A DNA stretch of 64,000 nt from contig NZ_VTPY01000006.1 of the NCBI RefSeq assembly GCF_008297955.1, positions 62,001 to 126,000 on the forward strand, written 5' to 3'. Below the pieces are notes generated by a model, which did not search any database, was not told where the DNA came from, and was given only the letters and a program-made list of their open reading frames with translations. Position 1 is the first letter of the stretch. Each line of letters begins with the position of its first letter. The position numbers and the translations under genes are program-made. Shown here piece after piece: positions 33,183 to 42,036 of the stretch. This DNA comes from Billgrantia pellis (GTDB lineage Bacteria > Pseudomonadota > Gammaproteobacteria > Pseudomonadales > Halomonadaceae).

Positions 33183-34040
33183 ATGTCTCGACTGTTTATG
33201 GGCCTGCCCATGTGGGCCAACCCCGAGTGGTGTGGCTCACTCTACCCGCCCTATGCCGGCCAGGAGAGCTGGTTGGCCGACTATACCCGCGTATTCTCAG
33301 CCGTAGAGGGCAATACGACTTTCTATAGCGGTGCACCCAGACCGAAGACAGTGGCCGGCTGGTCACGCCAGGCCCCGCCGCACTTCCGCTTTTGCTTCAA
33401 ACTGCCGGCCGAACTCACCCATGTGCGACGTTTGCGTGAGGTTCAAGCGGCACTGGATGCCTTTTTCGCTGCGCTGGCGCCGTTGCACGATCGCCTGGGC
33501 CCTGTGCTCGTGCAGTTGCCAAGGGATTTTGGCCCCGACGAGCTGCCCCGGCTCGAGGCGCTACTCGCACACTGGCCGTCCGGCATTCCCAACGCGGTCG
33601 AGGTGCGTCATCCGGAATTTTTCCACAAGGGCTCGGCCGAGACGGCGCTGAACCGCATGTTGATAACTTATGGTGTCAACCGGGCGATGCTGGATGTCAG
33701 GCCTCTCTTTTCGACCTCTGCCGTCGGCCAGCCGGACCTGGCCAAAGCCCAGCAGGAAAAGCCGAGATGCCCATTACACGTGATTTCCACGGCGGATCAG
33801 CCGCTGGTGCGCTTCATTGGACACCTCGACGAAGCGATCAATCTGCGCTACTTCGTGCCTTGGGTAGCGCGGCTGAAGCTGTGGATAAGTCAGGGGAAAA
33901 CCCCTTTTTTCTTTGTGCACACCGCGAATAACCGCCAAGCGCCGGAGCTGGCCAGGCGGCTATACGAAGCACTCTCCCGAGACGCCGCCTTGCCGCCCCT
34001 GAGCGATTTCGCCGGCGAGCGCCAAGCTCCGCTCTTCTAA
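33183..34040 (+). CDS. DUF72 (YecE-like) family protein
   Basis: 285 aa soluble protein of the DUF72 TIM-barrel-like family, function unknown. Diagnostic segments: GLPMWANPEWCGSLYPP at the start, YTRVFSAVEGNTTFYS, HFRFCFKLPAELTHVRRL, LGPVLVQLPRDFGPDELPRLEALL, NAVEVRHPEFF, and VRFIGHLDEAINLRYFVPWVARL. In the family the conserved Glu/Arg/His in the barrel suggests a hydrolase, but no activity is established. Located 38 bases after glmS, possibly by readthrough. Confidence 0.9.
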   Translation: MSRLFMGLPMWANPEWCGSLYPPYAGQESWLADYTRVFSAVEGNTTFYSGAPRPKTVAGWSRQAPPHFRFCFKLPAELTHVRRLREVQAALDAFFAALAPLHDRLGPVLVQLPRDFGPDELPRLEALLAHWPSGIPNAVEVRHPEFFHKGSAETALNRMLITYGVNRAMLDVRPLFSTSAVGQPDLAKAQQEKPRCPLHVISTADQPLVRFIGHLDEAINLRYFVPWVARLKLWISQGKTPFFFVHTANNRQAPELARRLYEALSRDAALPPLSDFAGERQAPLF

Positions 34041-34169
34041 GCCTCGCTGCTGGTCTTCTAGCCTTTGATCGGATAAATTTGCCGGCATTCGGGTGGAAAA
34101 CCATGCGATCTGCTGCGTTTTTTACCTTGAGAGAGATCAACGACCCGTTACACAACAACAGGTGATGTC

Positions 34170-35516
34170 ATGTCGAAACTGGTACATGCGCAATGGTCAT
34201 CCAAGATGACCTTCGTGCTTGCGGCCGCTGGCTCGGCGGTGGGGCTGGGCAATATCTGGAAGTTTCCTTACATGGTCGGCGAGAGCGGTGGAGCGGCTTT
34301 CGTACTGGTCTATCTGCTCTGCATCGCCGTCATCGGGTTGCCGATTCTCGTGGCAGAGTGGTTGATCGGCCGGCGTGGCCAGGAGAACCCGATCAATGCG
34401 ATGTCCGATCTTGCGCGCCGTGGCGGCCACCTGCCGATCTGGGTGCTGGTGGGTATCGGCGGTGTCCTCGGTGCCTTCCTGATTCTCTCCTTCTATAGCG
34501 TGATCGGCGGGTGGTCGCTCTCCTATACGCTGGGGTCGATCACCGGGACGTTCAGCGGTCAGGACGCCGAGGGAGTCGGGGGTGTCTTCACCGGCATGTT
34601 GGCCAGCCCCGGCGTGCTGCTGCTGTGGCACACCCTCTTCATGGTACTGGTGATCGGCATCGTGGCCCGAGGGGTGACCAAGGGACTCGAAGGCGCGGTA
34701 CGCACCATGATGCCGGCACTGGTAATCCTGATGTTGATCCTGGTGGGCTACGGCATGACGACCGGTCACTTCGGCGAGGCGCTCTCCTTCATGTTCCGGC
34801 CCGCCTGGGGCGCCATCAATGGCGAGGTGGTGCTGGCGGCCATGGGGCAGGCCTTCTTCACCCTCTCGCTGGGCATGGGCATCATGATGGCCTACGGCTC
34901 CTACCTGGGCGAGGAGGTCAATCTGCTGGGAACCGCACGTACGGTCATTCTTCTCGATACCGGCATCGCACTGCTGGCGGGCCTGGCGATTTTTCCCATC
35001 GTGTTTGCCAATGGGCTGGATCTCGATTCGGGCCCCGGCCTGATCTTCGTTACCCTGCCGCTGGCCTTCGGCAACATGACCGGCGGCACCCTGCTCGGCC
35101 TGATGTTCTTTCTGCTGTTGACCTTCGCCGCCCTGACCTCGGCCATTTCCCTGTTGGAACCGGTGGTGGAATTCGTCGAAGAGCGCACGCCGCTCTCGCG
35201 CGTCGTGGCCACTCTGGTCAGTGGTGCGGCGGTGTGGGCGCTGGGCATCCTCGCCCTGCTTTCGTTCAACGTATTGGGAAATGTGCTGATCTTGGGGCTC
35301 AACATCTTCGATCTTCTGGATACCTTTACCAGTAAGATACTGCTTCCCCTGACGGGACTCGGCGCGATCCTGTTCGTCGCCTGGTGCCTGGATCGCCAGG
35401 GCGTGGCCGCCGAGCTCAATCTCTCCGGCGGCCGCGAGTCGCTGTGGCTGGTGGTGGCGCGCTACGTGGCACCGCTGGGCGTGGTTGCGGTGTTTCTGCA
35501 CTCGTTGCTGGGCTAA
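34170..35516 (+). CDS. sodium-dependent transporter of the NSS (SNF) family
   Basis: 448 aa, about 11-12 helices. The NSS start W(S)SKMTFVLAAAGSAVGLGNIWKFPYMVGESGGAAFVLVYL contains the unwound TM1 substrate and sodium site. E-rich loop PINAMSDLARR and TM6 GQAFFTLSLGMGIMMAYGSYL are typical of the bacterial 11- to 12-helix NSS (LeuT, MhsT relatives). Substrate is probably an amino acid; solute-sodium symport suits a saline habitat. Single gene; a hairpin follows. Confidence 0.93.
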   Translation: MSKLVHAQWSSKMTFVLAAAGSAVGLGNIWKFPYMVGESGGAAFVLVYLLCIAVIGLPILVAEWLIGRRGQENPINAMSDLARRGGHLPIWVLVGIGGVLGAFLILSFYSVIGGWSLSYTLGSITGTFSGQDAEGVGGVFTGMLASPGVLLLWHTLFMVLVIGIVARGVTKGLEGAVRTMMPALVILMLILVGYGMTTGHFGEALSFMFRPAWGAINGEVVLAAMGQAFFTLSLGMGIMMAYGSYLGEEVNLLGTARTVILLDTGIALLAGLAIFPIVFANGLDLDSGPGLIFVTLPLAFGNMTGGTLLGLMFFLLLTFAALTSAISLLEPVVEFVEERTPLSRVVATLVSGAAVWALGILALLSFNVLGNVLILGLNIFDLLDTFTSKILLPLTGLGAILFVAWCLDRQGVAAELNLSGGRESLWLVVARYVAPLGVVAVFLHSLLG

Positions 35517-35557
35517 GGCGCTTCGCAGCCCCGTTCCCAGGGCTGGCGCTTATTTCG

Positions 35558-35583
35558 AACGACCGTCCGCGGGCGGTCGTTTC
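35558..35583. terminator. bidirectional hairpin between NSS transporter and small convergent gene
   Basis: AACGACCG / CGGTCGTT stem, 8-base loop, followed by TT on the plus strand. Its right edge touches the stop codon of the minus-strand gene at 35582. Confidence 0.6.
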
Positions 35584-35782
35584 AGTGCCTTTCGTCGTCG
35601 GACAGATTGGCGATATTCCGTTCCAGCTGTTTGAATTCGTTGTGCAGCTCAATGCCACGGCGGGCTCGCAGGTTGCGTTGGGCAGCGCTGCGGGAGCGCT
35701 TTTCATGCTCGGCGACGTTGATGCTCATGAAGATATCGAGAAGTTCGTTCTTGACGGAAGTGATCCGTTCGACCTTACGCAT
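35582..35782 (-). CDS. small basic protein of unknown function
   Basis: 66 aa, highly charged, with no membrane segment or signal peptide. The central Arg-rich region EHEKRSRSAAQRNLRARRGIE suggests a nucleic-acid- or membrane-surface-binding helix, and the C terminus is acidic (SDDERH). Perhaps related to the short PA3496-type proteins of pseudomonads, but I cannot confirm. A good ribosome site (AAGGAG, 7 bases before ATG 35782) supports translation. It is divergent from hexR across a 185-base AT-rich gap. Confidence 0.7.
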   Translation of the reverse strand: MRKVERITSVKNELLDIFMSINVAEHEKRSRSAAQRNLRARRGIELHNEFKQLERNIANLSDDERH

Positions 35783-35967
35783 GATCGACTCCTTCTTTCT
35801 TCTTCTGTGCCTGTTCCTACACAGCAAGATTCATTTACAGCATCTTTACTATACCCCACTTGACAAAATCATGACGAAGCGGTCCTTCCACGCTGTGGGG
35901 TGAAATTCCCCATGCGAGGCGGTATGAGGCATACTGAGCTTCCGCTTCGTCAATCAAGGAGTTCAGC

Positions 35968-36831
35968 GTGAGCCGCGCCCTGTTCGATGAAATGAGACGC
36001 CGCATGGAGCACTTCCGCCGCTCCGAGCAGAAAGTGGCGCGCTTCGTGCTGCGTAACCCTGATGAAGTGATCCACATGCGTATCGTCGACCTGGCCACCG
36101 AGGCCAAGGTCAGCGAACCGACCGTGGTGCGCTTCTGCCGGGCGCTGGGCTGCAATGGCTTCCAGGACTTCAAGCTCAAGTTGGCGCAGATGCTGGCGTC
36201 GGGCAGTCAGTTCGCCCAGTTCTCGATGAACGACGACGACTCGGTCGCGGAGTTCTCCCAGAGCATTTTCGACTCTACGGTAGGCACCCTGCTGTCGGTG
36301 CGCGATCGGCTCGACAACGACGCCCTGAGTCGAGCGATCCAAGCGCTGGCCATGGCCAACCGAGTGGAGTTCTACGGCTTCGGCGCTTCCGGTGCGGTGG
36401 CTTTCGATGCCCAGCACAAGTTCTTCCGTCTACAGATATCCACTGCGGCCTACGCCGATCCGCACATGCAGAACATGTCGGCGGTGACGCTCAAGGAGGG
36501 CGACGTGGTCGTGGCGATTTCCCAGACGGGCCGCACCCGGGCACTGGTGGCCAGCGTGCGTCTGGCACGGGAGGCCGGCGCCACGGTGATCGGGCTGTGT
36601 CCCAGCGGCTCGCCACTGTCCGAGGAAGTGACTCTGCCGCTGTACATCGATGTACACGAGGACACGGAGATCTATACGCCGATGAGTTCGCGCATCGCCC
36701 ATCTGGTGTTGGTCGACGTGCTCGCCGTGGGCGTGGCCAAGACCCGCGGGCCGAAGCTCGCCGAGCAGCTCAAGGCAGTGAAGAGGAGCCTGACGCCGTT
36801 GAGGTTTCCTGAGCAGGAAGGCAAGCCCTGA
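35968..36831 (+). CDS. hexR: RpiR-family regulator HexR
   Basis: Repressor of central carbon genes (zwf, edd, gap and others), sensing 2-keto-3-deoxy-6-phosphogluconate. 287 aa. N-terminal HTH_6 domain (RRMEHFRRSEQKVARFVLRNPDEVIHMRIVDLATEAKVSEPTVVRFCRALGCNGFQDFKLKLAQ) and C-terminal SIS domain (FYGFGASGAVAFDAQHKFFRL, VVAISQTGRTRALVASV). GTG start at 35968 with AAGGAG 8 bases upstream. None of its usual target genes is in the window. No clear HexR box is seen in its own upstream region. Confidence 0.9.
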   Translation: MSRALFDEMRRRMEHFRRSEQKVARFVLRNPDEVIHMRIVDLATEAKVSEPTVVRFCRALGCNGFQDFKLKLAQMLASGSQFAQFSMNDDDSVAEFSQSIFDSTVGTLLSVRDRLDNDALSRAIQALAMANRVEFYGFGASGAVAFDAQHKFFRLQISTAAYADPHMQNMSAVTLKEGDVVVAISQTGRTRALVASVRLAREAGATVIGLCPSGSPLSEEVTLPLYIDVHEDTEIYTPMSSRIAHLVLVDVLAVGVAKTRGPKLAEQLKAVKRSLTPLRFPEQEGKP

Positions 36832-36921
36832 CCCGGCTTCGCCGCTCTTCCCGCTTCCCGCGCCCCAGCGGGCGGATGTGATAAGCTGACGACCCATTTT
36901 TCAAGCAGCGATGCCTTCCCC

Positions 36922-39129
36922 ATGGATGACGTCACGGCGATTCTCGATCCGTTGAACCCGGCGCAGCGTGAAGCAGTGAGCGCGCCCCAGGGCAACATGC
37001 TGGTGCTGGCCGGGGCCGGCTCGGGCAAGACCCGGGTACTGGTGCACCGCATCGCCTGGCTGATGCAGGCCGAGGGCCTGTCGCCCTACGCGGTTCTGGC
37101 GGTGACCTTCACCAACAAGGCGGCGCGCGAGATGCGCACGCGCCTCGAGGCGCTGCTTGGACTGTCGCTACGCAACGTCTGGGTCGGTACCTTCCACTCC
37201 ATTGCCCATCGTCTGCTGCGCACCCATTGGCAGGACGCGCGGCTGCCGCAGCACTTCCAGATCATCGACAGTGACGATCAGCTTCGTTTGATCAAGCGGC
37301 TGCTCAAGGAGTACCGGGTCGACGACGAACGCTTTCCGCCGCGGCAGGTCCAGTATTTCATCTCCGGTTGCAAGGAGGAGGGCCTGCGGCCGCATCAGGT
37401 CGACGCCGACGGCGACGCTTATCTGGCCCAGATGGTCGAACTCTACGAACGCTACCAACTCACCTGTGAGCGCGGCGGGCTTGTCGATTTCGGCGAGCTG
37501 CTGCTGAGAAGCCTGGAGCTGCTGCGCGACACGCCGGCGCTTCTGGCTCACTACCGGGAGCGTTTCGCCCACGTGTTGGTCGACGAGTTTCAGGATACCA
37601 ACACCCTGCAGTACGCCTGGCTCAAGCTACTCACCGGAATGAGGACGCCGATGACGGTGGTGGGCGACGACGATCAGTCGATCTACGGCTGGCGCGGAGC
37701 GCGGATCGAGAACATTCGTCGCTTCGAGCAGGAGTTTCCCACCACCCATACCGTGCGTCTGGAGCAGAACTATCGCTCCACCAGTGCGATCCTCGACGCC
37801 GCCAACGCCTTGATCAGCCACAACGCCGAGCGCATGGGCAAGGAGCTGTGGACGGCTGGGGCGCGCGGCGAGCCGATTTCGGTCTATGCCGGGTTCAACG
37901 ATCTCGACGAGGCACGCTTCATCGTCGATACCATCCGCGAACGGGTCGAAGAAGGCTGCCGACGTCGTGATGTCGCCATCCTCTATCGCTCCAATGCCCA
38001 GTCGCGGGTGCTCGAGGAAACGCTGATACGCCAGGGCATGCCTTACCGTATCTACGGCGGACAGCGCTTCTACGAGCGGCTGGAGATCAAGAACGCCTTG
38101 GCCTACCTGAGACTGTTGCTCAATCGTGACGACGATGCCTCGCTGGAGCGCATCGTCAACGTGCCGCCCCGCGGCATCGGCACGCGCACGGTCGAACTGC
38201 TGCGCGAGCGTGCCCGGATGACCGGCGTGTCGCTATGGCAGGCCTTGCACGATGGCATTAGCGACGCCTCGCTCAAGGGGCGTGCCGGCGCTTCACTGCA
38301 GGCCTTTGCCGACCTGATCGAGCGGCTCGACAACGACACCGCCGGCATGTCGCTGCACGAAATCATCGCTCACGTGAACGAAGCCTCCGGTCTGATCGAG
38401 CATCACCTGAGCGAGAGGGGCGAGAAGGGCCAGGCGCGTGTCGAGAACCTGGAAGAGCTGATCAACGCCGCGCGCGCCTTCACCCAGGGCGAGTCTTTCG
38501 ATCCGCCCGAGGCGGGCGAGGGCGCGGTGGCGCTGGAGGCCTTCCTGGCCGAAGCGGCGCTCAACGCCGGCGAACACGAGGCCGATGAGTTCGAGGACAG
38601 CGTACAGCTGATGACGCTGCATTCGGCCAAGGGGCTGGAATTCCCGGTGGTGTTCGTCGCCGGTGTCGAGGAAGGGTTGTTCCCGCACAAGATGTCACTG
38701 GAGGAACCCGGCCGCCTCGAGGAGGAACGTCGTCTCTGCTACGTCGGCCTGACCCGGGCCATGCGCAAGCTCTACCTCACCTACGCCGAGATACGCCGGC
38801 TACACGGCAAGGAGACCTTCCAGCGGCCCTCTCGCTTCCTGCGTGAGATACCCACCGAGTACCTGGAGGAGGTGCGCCTGCGCGGACAGATCTCGCGCCC
38901 GGTAACAGCCGTTCGGCCGGCAGTGGGGCTGTCGCGGCAGACCCACGTGGACGGTGGTGCCGAGCTGCCCAGCCTGAGCCTGGGGCAACGCGTCAGTCAT
39001 CCCGTATTCGGCGAAGGCGTGATCCTCAATGCCGAAGGCGATGGGGAGCGCGCCCGGGTTCAGGTCAGTTTCGAAGGGGAGGGCGACAAATGGCTGGTGC
39101 TGGGTTTTGCCAAGTTGACCCCTCTGTGA
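36922..39129 (+). CDS. uvrD: DNA helicase II UvrD
   Basis: 3'-5' SF1 helicase of nucleotide excision and mismatch repair. 735 aa (E. coli 720). Starts DDVTAILDPLNPAQREAVSAPQGNMLVLAGAGSGKTRVLVHRIAWL, very close to E. coli UvrD. Motif Ia FTNKAAREMRTR, motif II VLVDEFQDTN, motif III VGDDDQSIYGWRGA, motif IV RLEQNYRST, motif V LMTLHSAKGLEFPVVFVAGVEEGLFPH and motif VI EERRLCYVGLTRAM, then a C-terminal tudor-like tail. The end GQRVSHPVFGEGVILNAEG is typical for UvrD. No LexA box is evident in the 90-base upstream gap. Confidence 0.95.
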   Translation: MDDVTAILDPLNPAQREAVSAPQGNMLVLAGAGSGKTRVLVHRIAWLMQAEGLSPYAVLAVTFTNKAAREMRTRLEALLGLSLRNVWVGTFHSIAHRLLRTHWQDARLPQHFQIIDSDDQLRLIKRLLKEYRVDDERFPPRQVQYFISGCKEEGLRPHQVDADGDAYLAQMVELYERYQLTCERGGLVDFGELLLRSLELLRDTPALLAHYRERFAHVLVDEFQDTNTLQYAWLKLLTGMRTPMTVVGDDDQSIYGWRGARIENIRRFEQEFPTTHTVRLEQNYRSTSAILDAANALISHNAERMGKELWTAGARGEPISVYAGFNDLDEARFIVDTIRERVEEGCRRRDVAILYRSNAQSRVLEETLIRQGMPYRIYGGQRFYERLEIKNALAYLRLLLNRDDDASLERIVNVPPRGIGTRTVELLRERARMTGVSLWQALHDGISDASLKGRAGASLQAFADLIERLDNDTAGMSLHEIIAHVNEASGLIEHHLSERGEKGQARVENLEELINAARAFTQGESFDPPEAGEGAVALEAFLAEAALNAGEHEADEFEDSVQLMTLHSAKGLEFPVVFVAGVEEGLFPHKMSLEEPGRLEEERRLCYVGLTRAMRKLYLTYAEIRRLHGKETFQRPSRFLREIPTEYLEEVRLRGQISRPVTAVRPAVGLSRQTHVDGGAELPSLSLGQRVSHPVFGEGVILNAEGDGERARVQVSFEGEGDKWLVLGFAKLTPL

Positions 39130-39305
39130 GCTTCGGTCGAGCGAGCTGTGTTCGGCCTATTCTTCGCTATGAATCGCGGATACGTTGACGTCTACGTCAA
39201 TGAGTCGGCTTGCCGGTTAAATCGCCCTTGCCGCATACTCACGAGCGGACACACCGCGTGACATAACGCGGCTCAGAATAATTTACCCCGGGAGTCATGC
39301 TCGCC

Positions 39306-40394
39306 ATGCAACGCCGCAACTTCTTAAAGACCGTCGGCCTCGGCGCCGCCGGCGCCGTCGCCGCGCCTTTCGTCTCCACCGCCAAGGCGCAGGAGACGAT
39401 CACCTGGAACATGGTCACCTCCTGGCCGACCAACTTCCCGGCCCTGGGCACGGGCGCCAATGAATTCGCTCAGCGTATCGAACAGCTCTCCAACGGCCGC
39501 ATGCGGGTGCGCGTGCATGGGGCCGGCGAGCTGGTGCCGCCGCTGGAGGTCTTCGACGCGGTCGCCGCCGGCACCGCCGAAATGGGCCACTCCGCCGCCT
39601 ATTACTGGCGTGGCAAGGTGGCCGCCTCGCAGTTCTTCACGGCCGTACCCTTCGGCATGAACACCGTCGAAACCAACGCCTGGCTCTACCATGGTGGCGG
39701 TCAGGAATTGTGGGACGAAATCTACGGAAAGCACAACCTCAAGCCGTTCCCGGTGGGGAATACCGGTACCCAGCCCGGCGGCTGGTTCAAGAAGGAGATC
39801 AATTCCCTCGACGATCTTCAGGGCATCAAGCTGCGCTTGCCGGGGTTGGCCGGCGAGGCGATGAACCGTATTGGTGTGACGACCGTTAACATGCCGGGCG
39901 GTGAAATCTTCACTTCGATGCAGACCGGCGTACTCGATGCCGCCGACTGGGTGAGTCCTTACAACGATCTGGCCTTCGGCCTGCATCAGGTGGCGGATTA
40001 CTACTACACCTCGGCCTGGAACGAACCGTCGGCGGTGCTCGAGGGAACCGTCAATCTGGATGCCTGGAATGCGCTTCCCGACGAACTCAAGGCGGTGGTG
40101 ACCGAGGCGGCGCGGGCTTCCAACCTGGCGATGTACAGTGAGTTCACGTATCGCAACGCCCAGGCGCTGGAGACGCTGGTGGAAGAGCACGGTGTGCAGC
40201 TGCGCACTTTCCCCCAGGACGTCATGGAAGCCCTCTACGAGGCCTCTCAGGCAGTCATTCAGGAGCAGGTGGAGAACGATCCCGATTCGGCCAAGGTCTA
40301 CGAATCCTACGTCGCCTTCCAGCGACTGGTTCGCCCTTCCAACGATGCCGGCGAGTTCGCCTACCTCAAGGCCCGCGACAGCATCGTCAACTGA
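39306..40394 (+). CDS. TRAP transporter substrate-binding protein, Tat-exported, TakP-like
   Basis: 362 aa DctP-family binding protein. Twin-arginine signal QRRNFLKTVGLGAAGAVAAPFVSTAKA. The mature region resembles the 2-oxo-acid binder TakP: ELVPPLEVFDAVAAGTAEMGHSAAYYWRGKV, LRLPGLAGEAMNRIGVTTVNMPGGEIFTSMQTGVLDAADWVSPYNDLAFGLHQVADYYY, including the conserved Arg of LRLPG. No DctQ or DctM membrane subunit is adjacent, which is unusual. ATG 39306 was chosen for the Tat motif; ATG 39297 is 2 bases from GGAG and also possible. Confidence 0.9.
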   Translation: MQRRNFLKTVGLGAAGAVAAPFVSTAKAQETITWNMVTSWPTNFPALGTGANEFAQRIEQLSNGRMRVRVHGAGELVPPLEVFDAVAAGTAEMGHSAAYYWRGKVAASQFFTAVPFGMNTVETNAWLYHGGGQELWDEIYGKHNLKPFPVGNTGTQPGGWFKKEINSLDDLQGIKLRLPGLAGEAMNRIGVTTVNMPGGEIFTSMQTGVLDAADWVSPYNDLAFGLHQVADYYYTSAWNEPSAVLEGTVNLDAWNALPDELKAVVTEAARASNLAMYSEFTYRNAQALETLVEEHGVQLRTFPQDVMEALYEASQAVIQEQVENDPDSAKVYESYVAFQRLVRPSNDAGEFAYLKARDSIVN

Positions 40395-40419
40395 GCGCAG
40401 GTCCGTCCGCATCAAGCCC

Positions 40420-40441
40420 GAGGGCGCCATGAGGCGCCCTC
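40420..40441. terminator. hairpin between convergent TRAP and thioesterase genes
   Basis: GAGGGCGCC / GGCGCCCTC 9-bp stem with ATGA loop; no strong T-run on either side. Sits between two converging genes. Confidence 0.55.
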
Positions 40442-40471
40442 GTCGCATTGTCGAGGAAGCGCCGCGGGTTA

Positions 40472-40879
40472 TCAGGCCGTCTGCTGGACGGCGCGGATGC
40501 GCCCCTTGTCGTCGAGGGCCACCATCACGAAGCGGGCCTCGGTGACCTTGTGCAGTTCGCTGGTCTCGCGTTCGTGGGGCTGACGTATCCATACTTCGAC
40601 ATCGATCTTGACCGAACTGTGGCCGATCTCACGCACGATGGTGAAGATATGCACCATCGAACCGACGCGCACGGGACACAGGAAGTCCATGGTCTCGATG
40701 GCAACGGTGGCGGTGCGGCCGCGCGCTTCGCGACCGGCGGCCAGTTCGGCGGCCTGATCCATGTGGTGTACCAGCCAACCGCCGGGAATATCGCCGTAGA
40801 GGTTGGTATCCTGTCGGTTGGCCAGTAACTTGAGAGTCAAATGGCCTTGGGGGGCGGGCACGTCGTCGAGGTCGGTCAT
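40472..40879 (-). CDS. acyl-CoA thioesterase, hotdog fold (YciA-like)
   Basis: About 135 aa, hexameric hotdog-type thioesterase probably hydrolysing cytosolic acyl-CoAs. The active-site helix is NLYGDIPGGWLVHHMDQAAELAA with the conserved Asp, followed by VAIETMDFLCPVRVGSMVHIFTIV and SVKIDVEVWIR. The family more often has N-x-x-GxIFGGWL; the loop GDIPGG is a small variation. No good ribosome site precedes ATG 40879, and the frame is open to 40963, so the start is not settled. Divergent from pstS. Confidence 0.85.
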   Translation of the reverse strand: MTDLDDVPAPQGHLTLKLLANRQDTNLYGDIPGGWLVHHMDQAAELAAGREARGRTATVAIETMDFLCPVRVGSMVHIFTIVREIGHSSVKIDVEVWIRQPHERETSELHKVTEARFVMVALDDKGRIRAVQQTA

Positions 40880-41047
40880 GGCGTCTGGTCGGCTCGGCTT
40901 GTTGTTGTGACGGTCGTTATGGCAGTCCATCAGGCTGCTGCAGTGCGCCATCTTATACGCCAAGTCATTGCCTCACCAGCATCGCAATGACCCATCTCAT
41001 GGCGCATCTCCCATGGCGGATTCGTTTCCTTGCGACAGGAGTGTCGA

Positions 41048-41995
41048 ATGACGTTTCAGGGCAAGTGGAGGTTGCCTTGCGCATGCCTGGCAGCGCTGTG
41101 GCTATCGTTATCTTTCTCGGCCGCTGCCAACGAGCCGGTGGGCACCCTCGGTATGGTGGGTTCCGATACCATGGCGGGGTTGATGCTTCGCTGGGGCGAA
41201 CAACTCGCCGAGCGTCATCCGGGCATTCGTCTGCAGTTGCAGGCCAGCGGCTCGGCCAGTGCCCCGCCCGCGCTGGCAGCAGGGACAACGCGAATCGGGC
41301 CCATGTCGCGATCCATGCATGACCACGAGCGTGCTGCTTTCATCGAAGCGCATGGCTACGCGCCGGTGGGAGTGGAGGTGGCGCGCGATGCGCTCGTCGT
41401 GATCGTGCATCGTCACAATCCGCTGGAGTTCCTGACCCTGGCGCAAGTCGACGCCATCTTCTCGCGTACACGCCGGTGTGGTGCCGAACATGAACTCACC
41501 CGCTGGGAGCGACTGGGCGTCGAGGCGATCGAGGGGCGCATCGAGCTGCATGGTCGCAACCCGGCTTCCGGCAGCTATGGGCTGTTTCGCCAGCGCGCCC
41601 TTTGCGGTGGCGAGTATCGTCGCCGTCTCAACGAGCATCCCGGCGCGGCGGCAGTGGTGGCGGCGGTGACCGAGAGCCCCGAGGCGATCGGCTACGCCGG
41701 GCTCAATCATTTGACGCCCGGCGTCAAAGCGTTGGCGTTGGAGGCGGACGGTAATCGGTATCGCCCCGATGCCGAGCGTGTGCGCCAGGACGACTATGCG
41801 TTGAGCCGCTCGCTCTATTTGTATACCAACCTGCCGCCCGGTGAGGTCTTGTCGGGTCCCGAGCGGGCCTTGCTCGACCTCATCCTGTCATCCGAAGGGC
41901 AGGCCACCGTGACCGAGCTGGGTTTCGTCGCGCTGTCGGACGAAGCGCTGGTGCAGCAGCGTCGCCGGCTGGGGTTCGATACGCCTGCGCCGTAG
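41048..41995 (+). CDS. pstS: phosphate-binding protein PstS-like
   Basis: Periplasmic phosphate-binding protein of the Pst importer, 315 aa. Signal peptide of about 27 residues (CLAALWLSLSFSAAA). Phosphate-loop features: VGSDTMAGLMLRWGEQLAERHPGIRLQLQASGSASAPPALAAGTTRIGPMSRSM, then HGRNPASGSYGLFRQRALCGGEYR. CAGGAG before ATG 41048. I see no Pho box upstream of it; the clear box lies downstream, between this gene and pstC, so it may be expressed separately from pstCAB. Confidence 0.88.
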   Translation: MTFQGKWRLPCACLAALWLSLSFSAAANEPVGTLGMVGSDTMAGLMLRWGEQLAERHPGIRLQLQASGSASAPPALAAGTTRIGPMSRSMHDHERAAFIEAHGYAPVGVEVARDALVVIVHRHNPLEFLTLAQVDAIFSRTRRCGAEHELTRWERLGVEAIEGRIELHGRNPASGSYGLFRQRALCGGEYRRRLNEHPGAAAVVAAVTESPEAIGYAGLNHLTPGVKALALEADGNRYRPDAERVRQDDYALSRSLYLYTNLPPGEVLSGPERALLDLILSSEGQATVTELGFVALSDEALVQQRRRLGFDTPAP

Positions 41996-41996
41996 C

Positions 41997-42014
41997 CTGT
42001 CATCCAACTGTCAT
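41997..42014 (+). promoter_or_regulatory. Pho box (PhoB site) in front of pstC
   Basis: CTGTCATCCAACTGTCAT: two CTGTCAT direct repeats with a 4-base spacer, the PhoB consensus arrangement. TTATAC at 42022-42027 sits in the place of the -10 element. The sequence is identical to the box before phoB at 49142-49159. Confidence 0.92.
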
Positions 42015-42036
42015 CACGCCGTTATACGCTCCGACC

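Noticed and set aside
40880..41047. Pho box before pstS
   Set aside because: No pair of CTGTCAT-like repeats spaced by 4 bases; only scattered GACGGTC/GACAGGA fragments.
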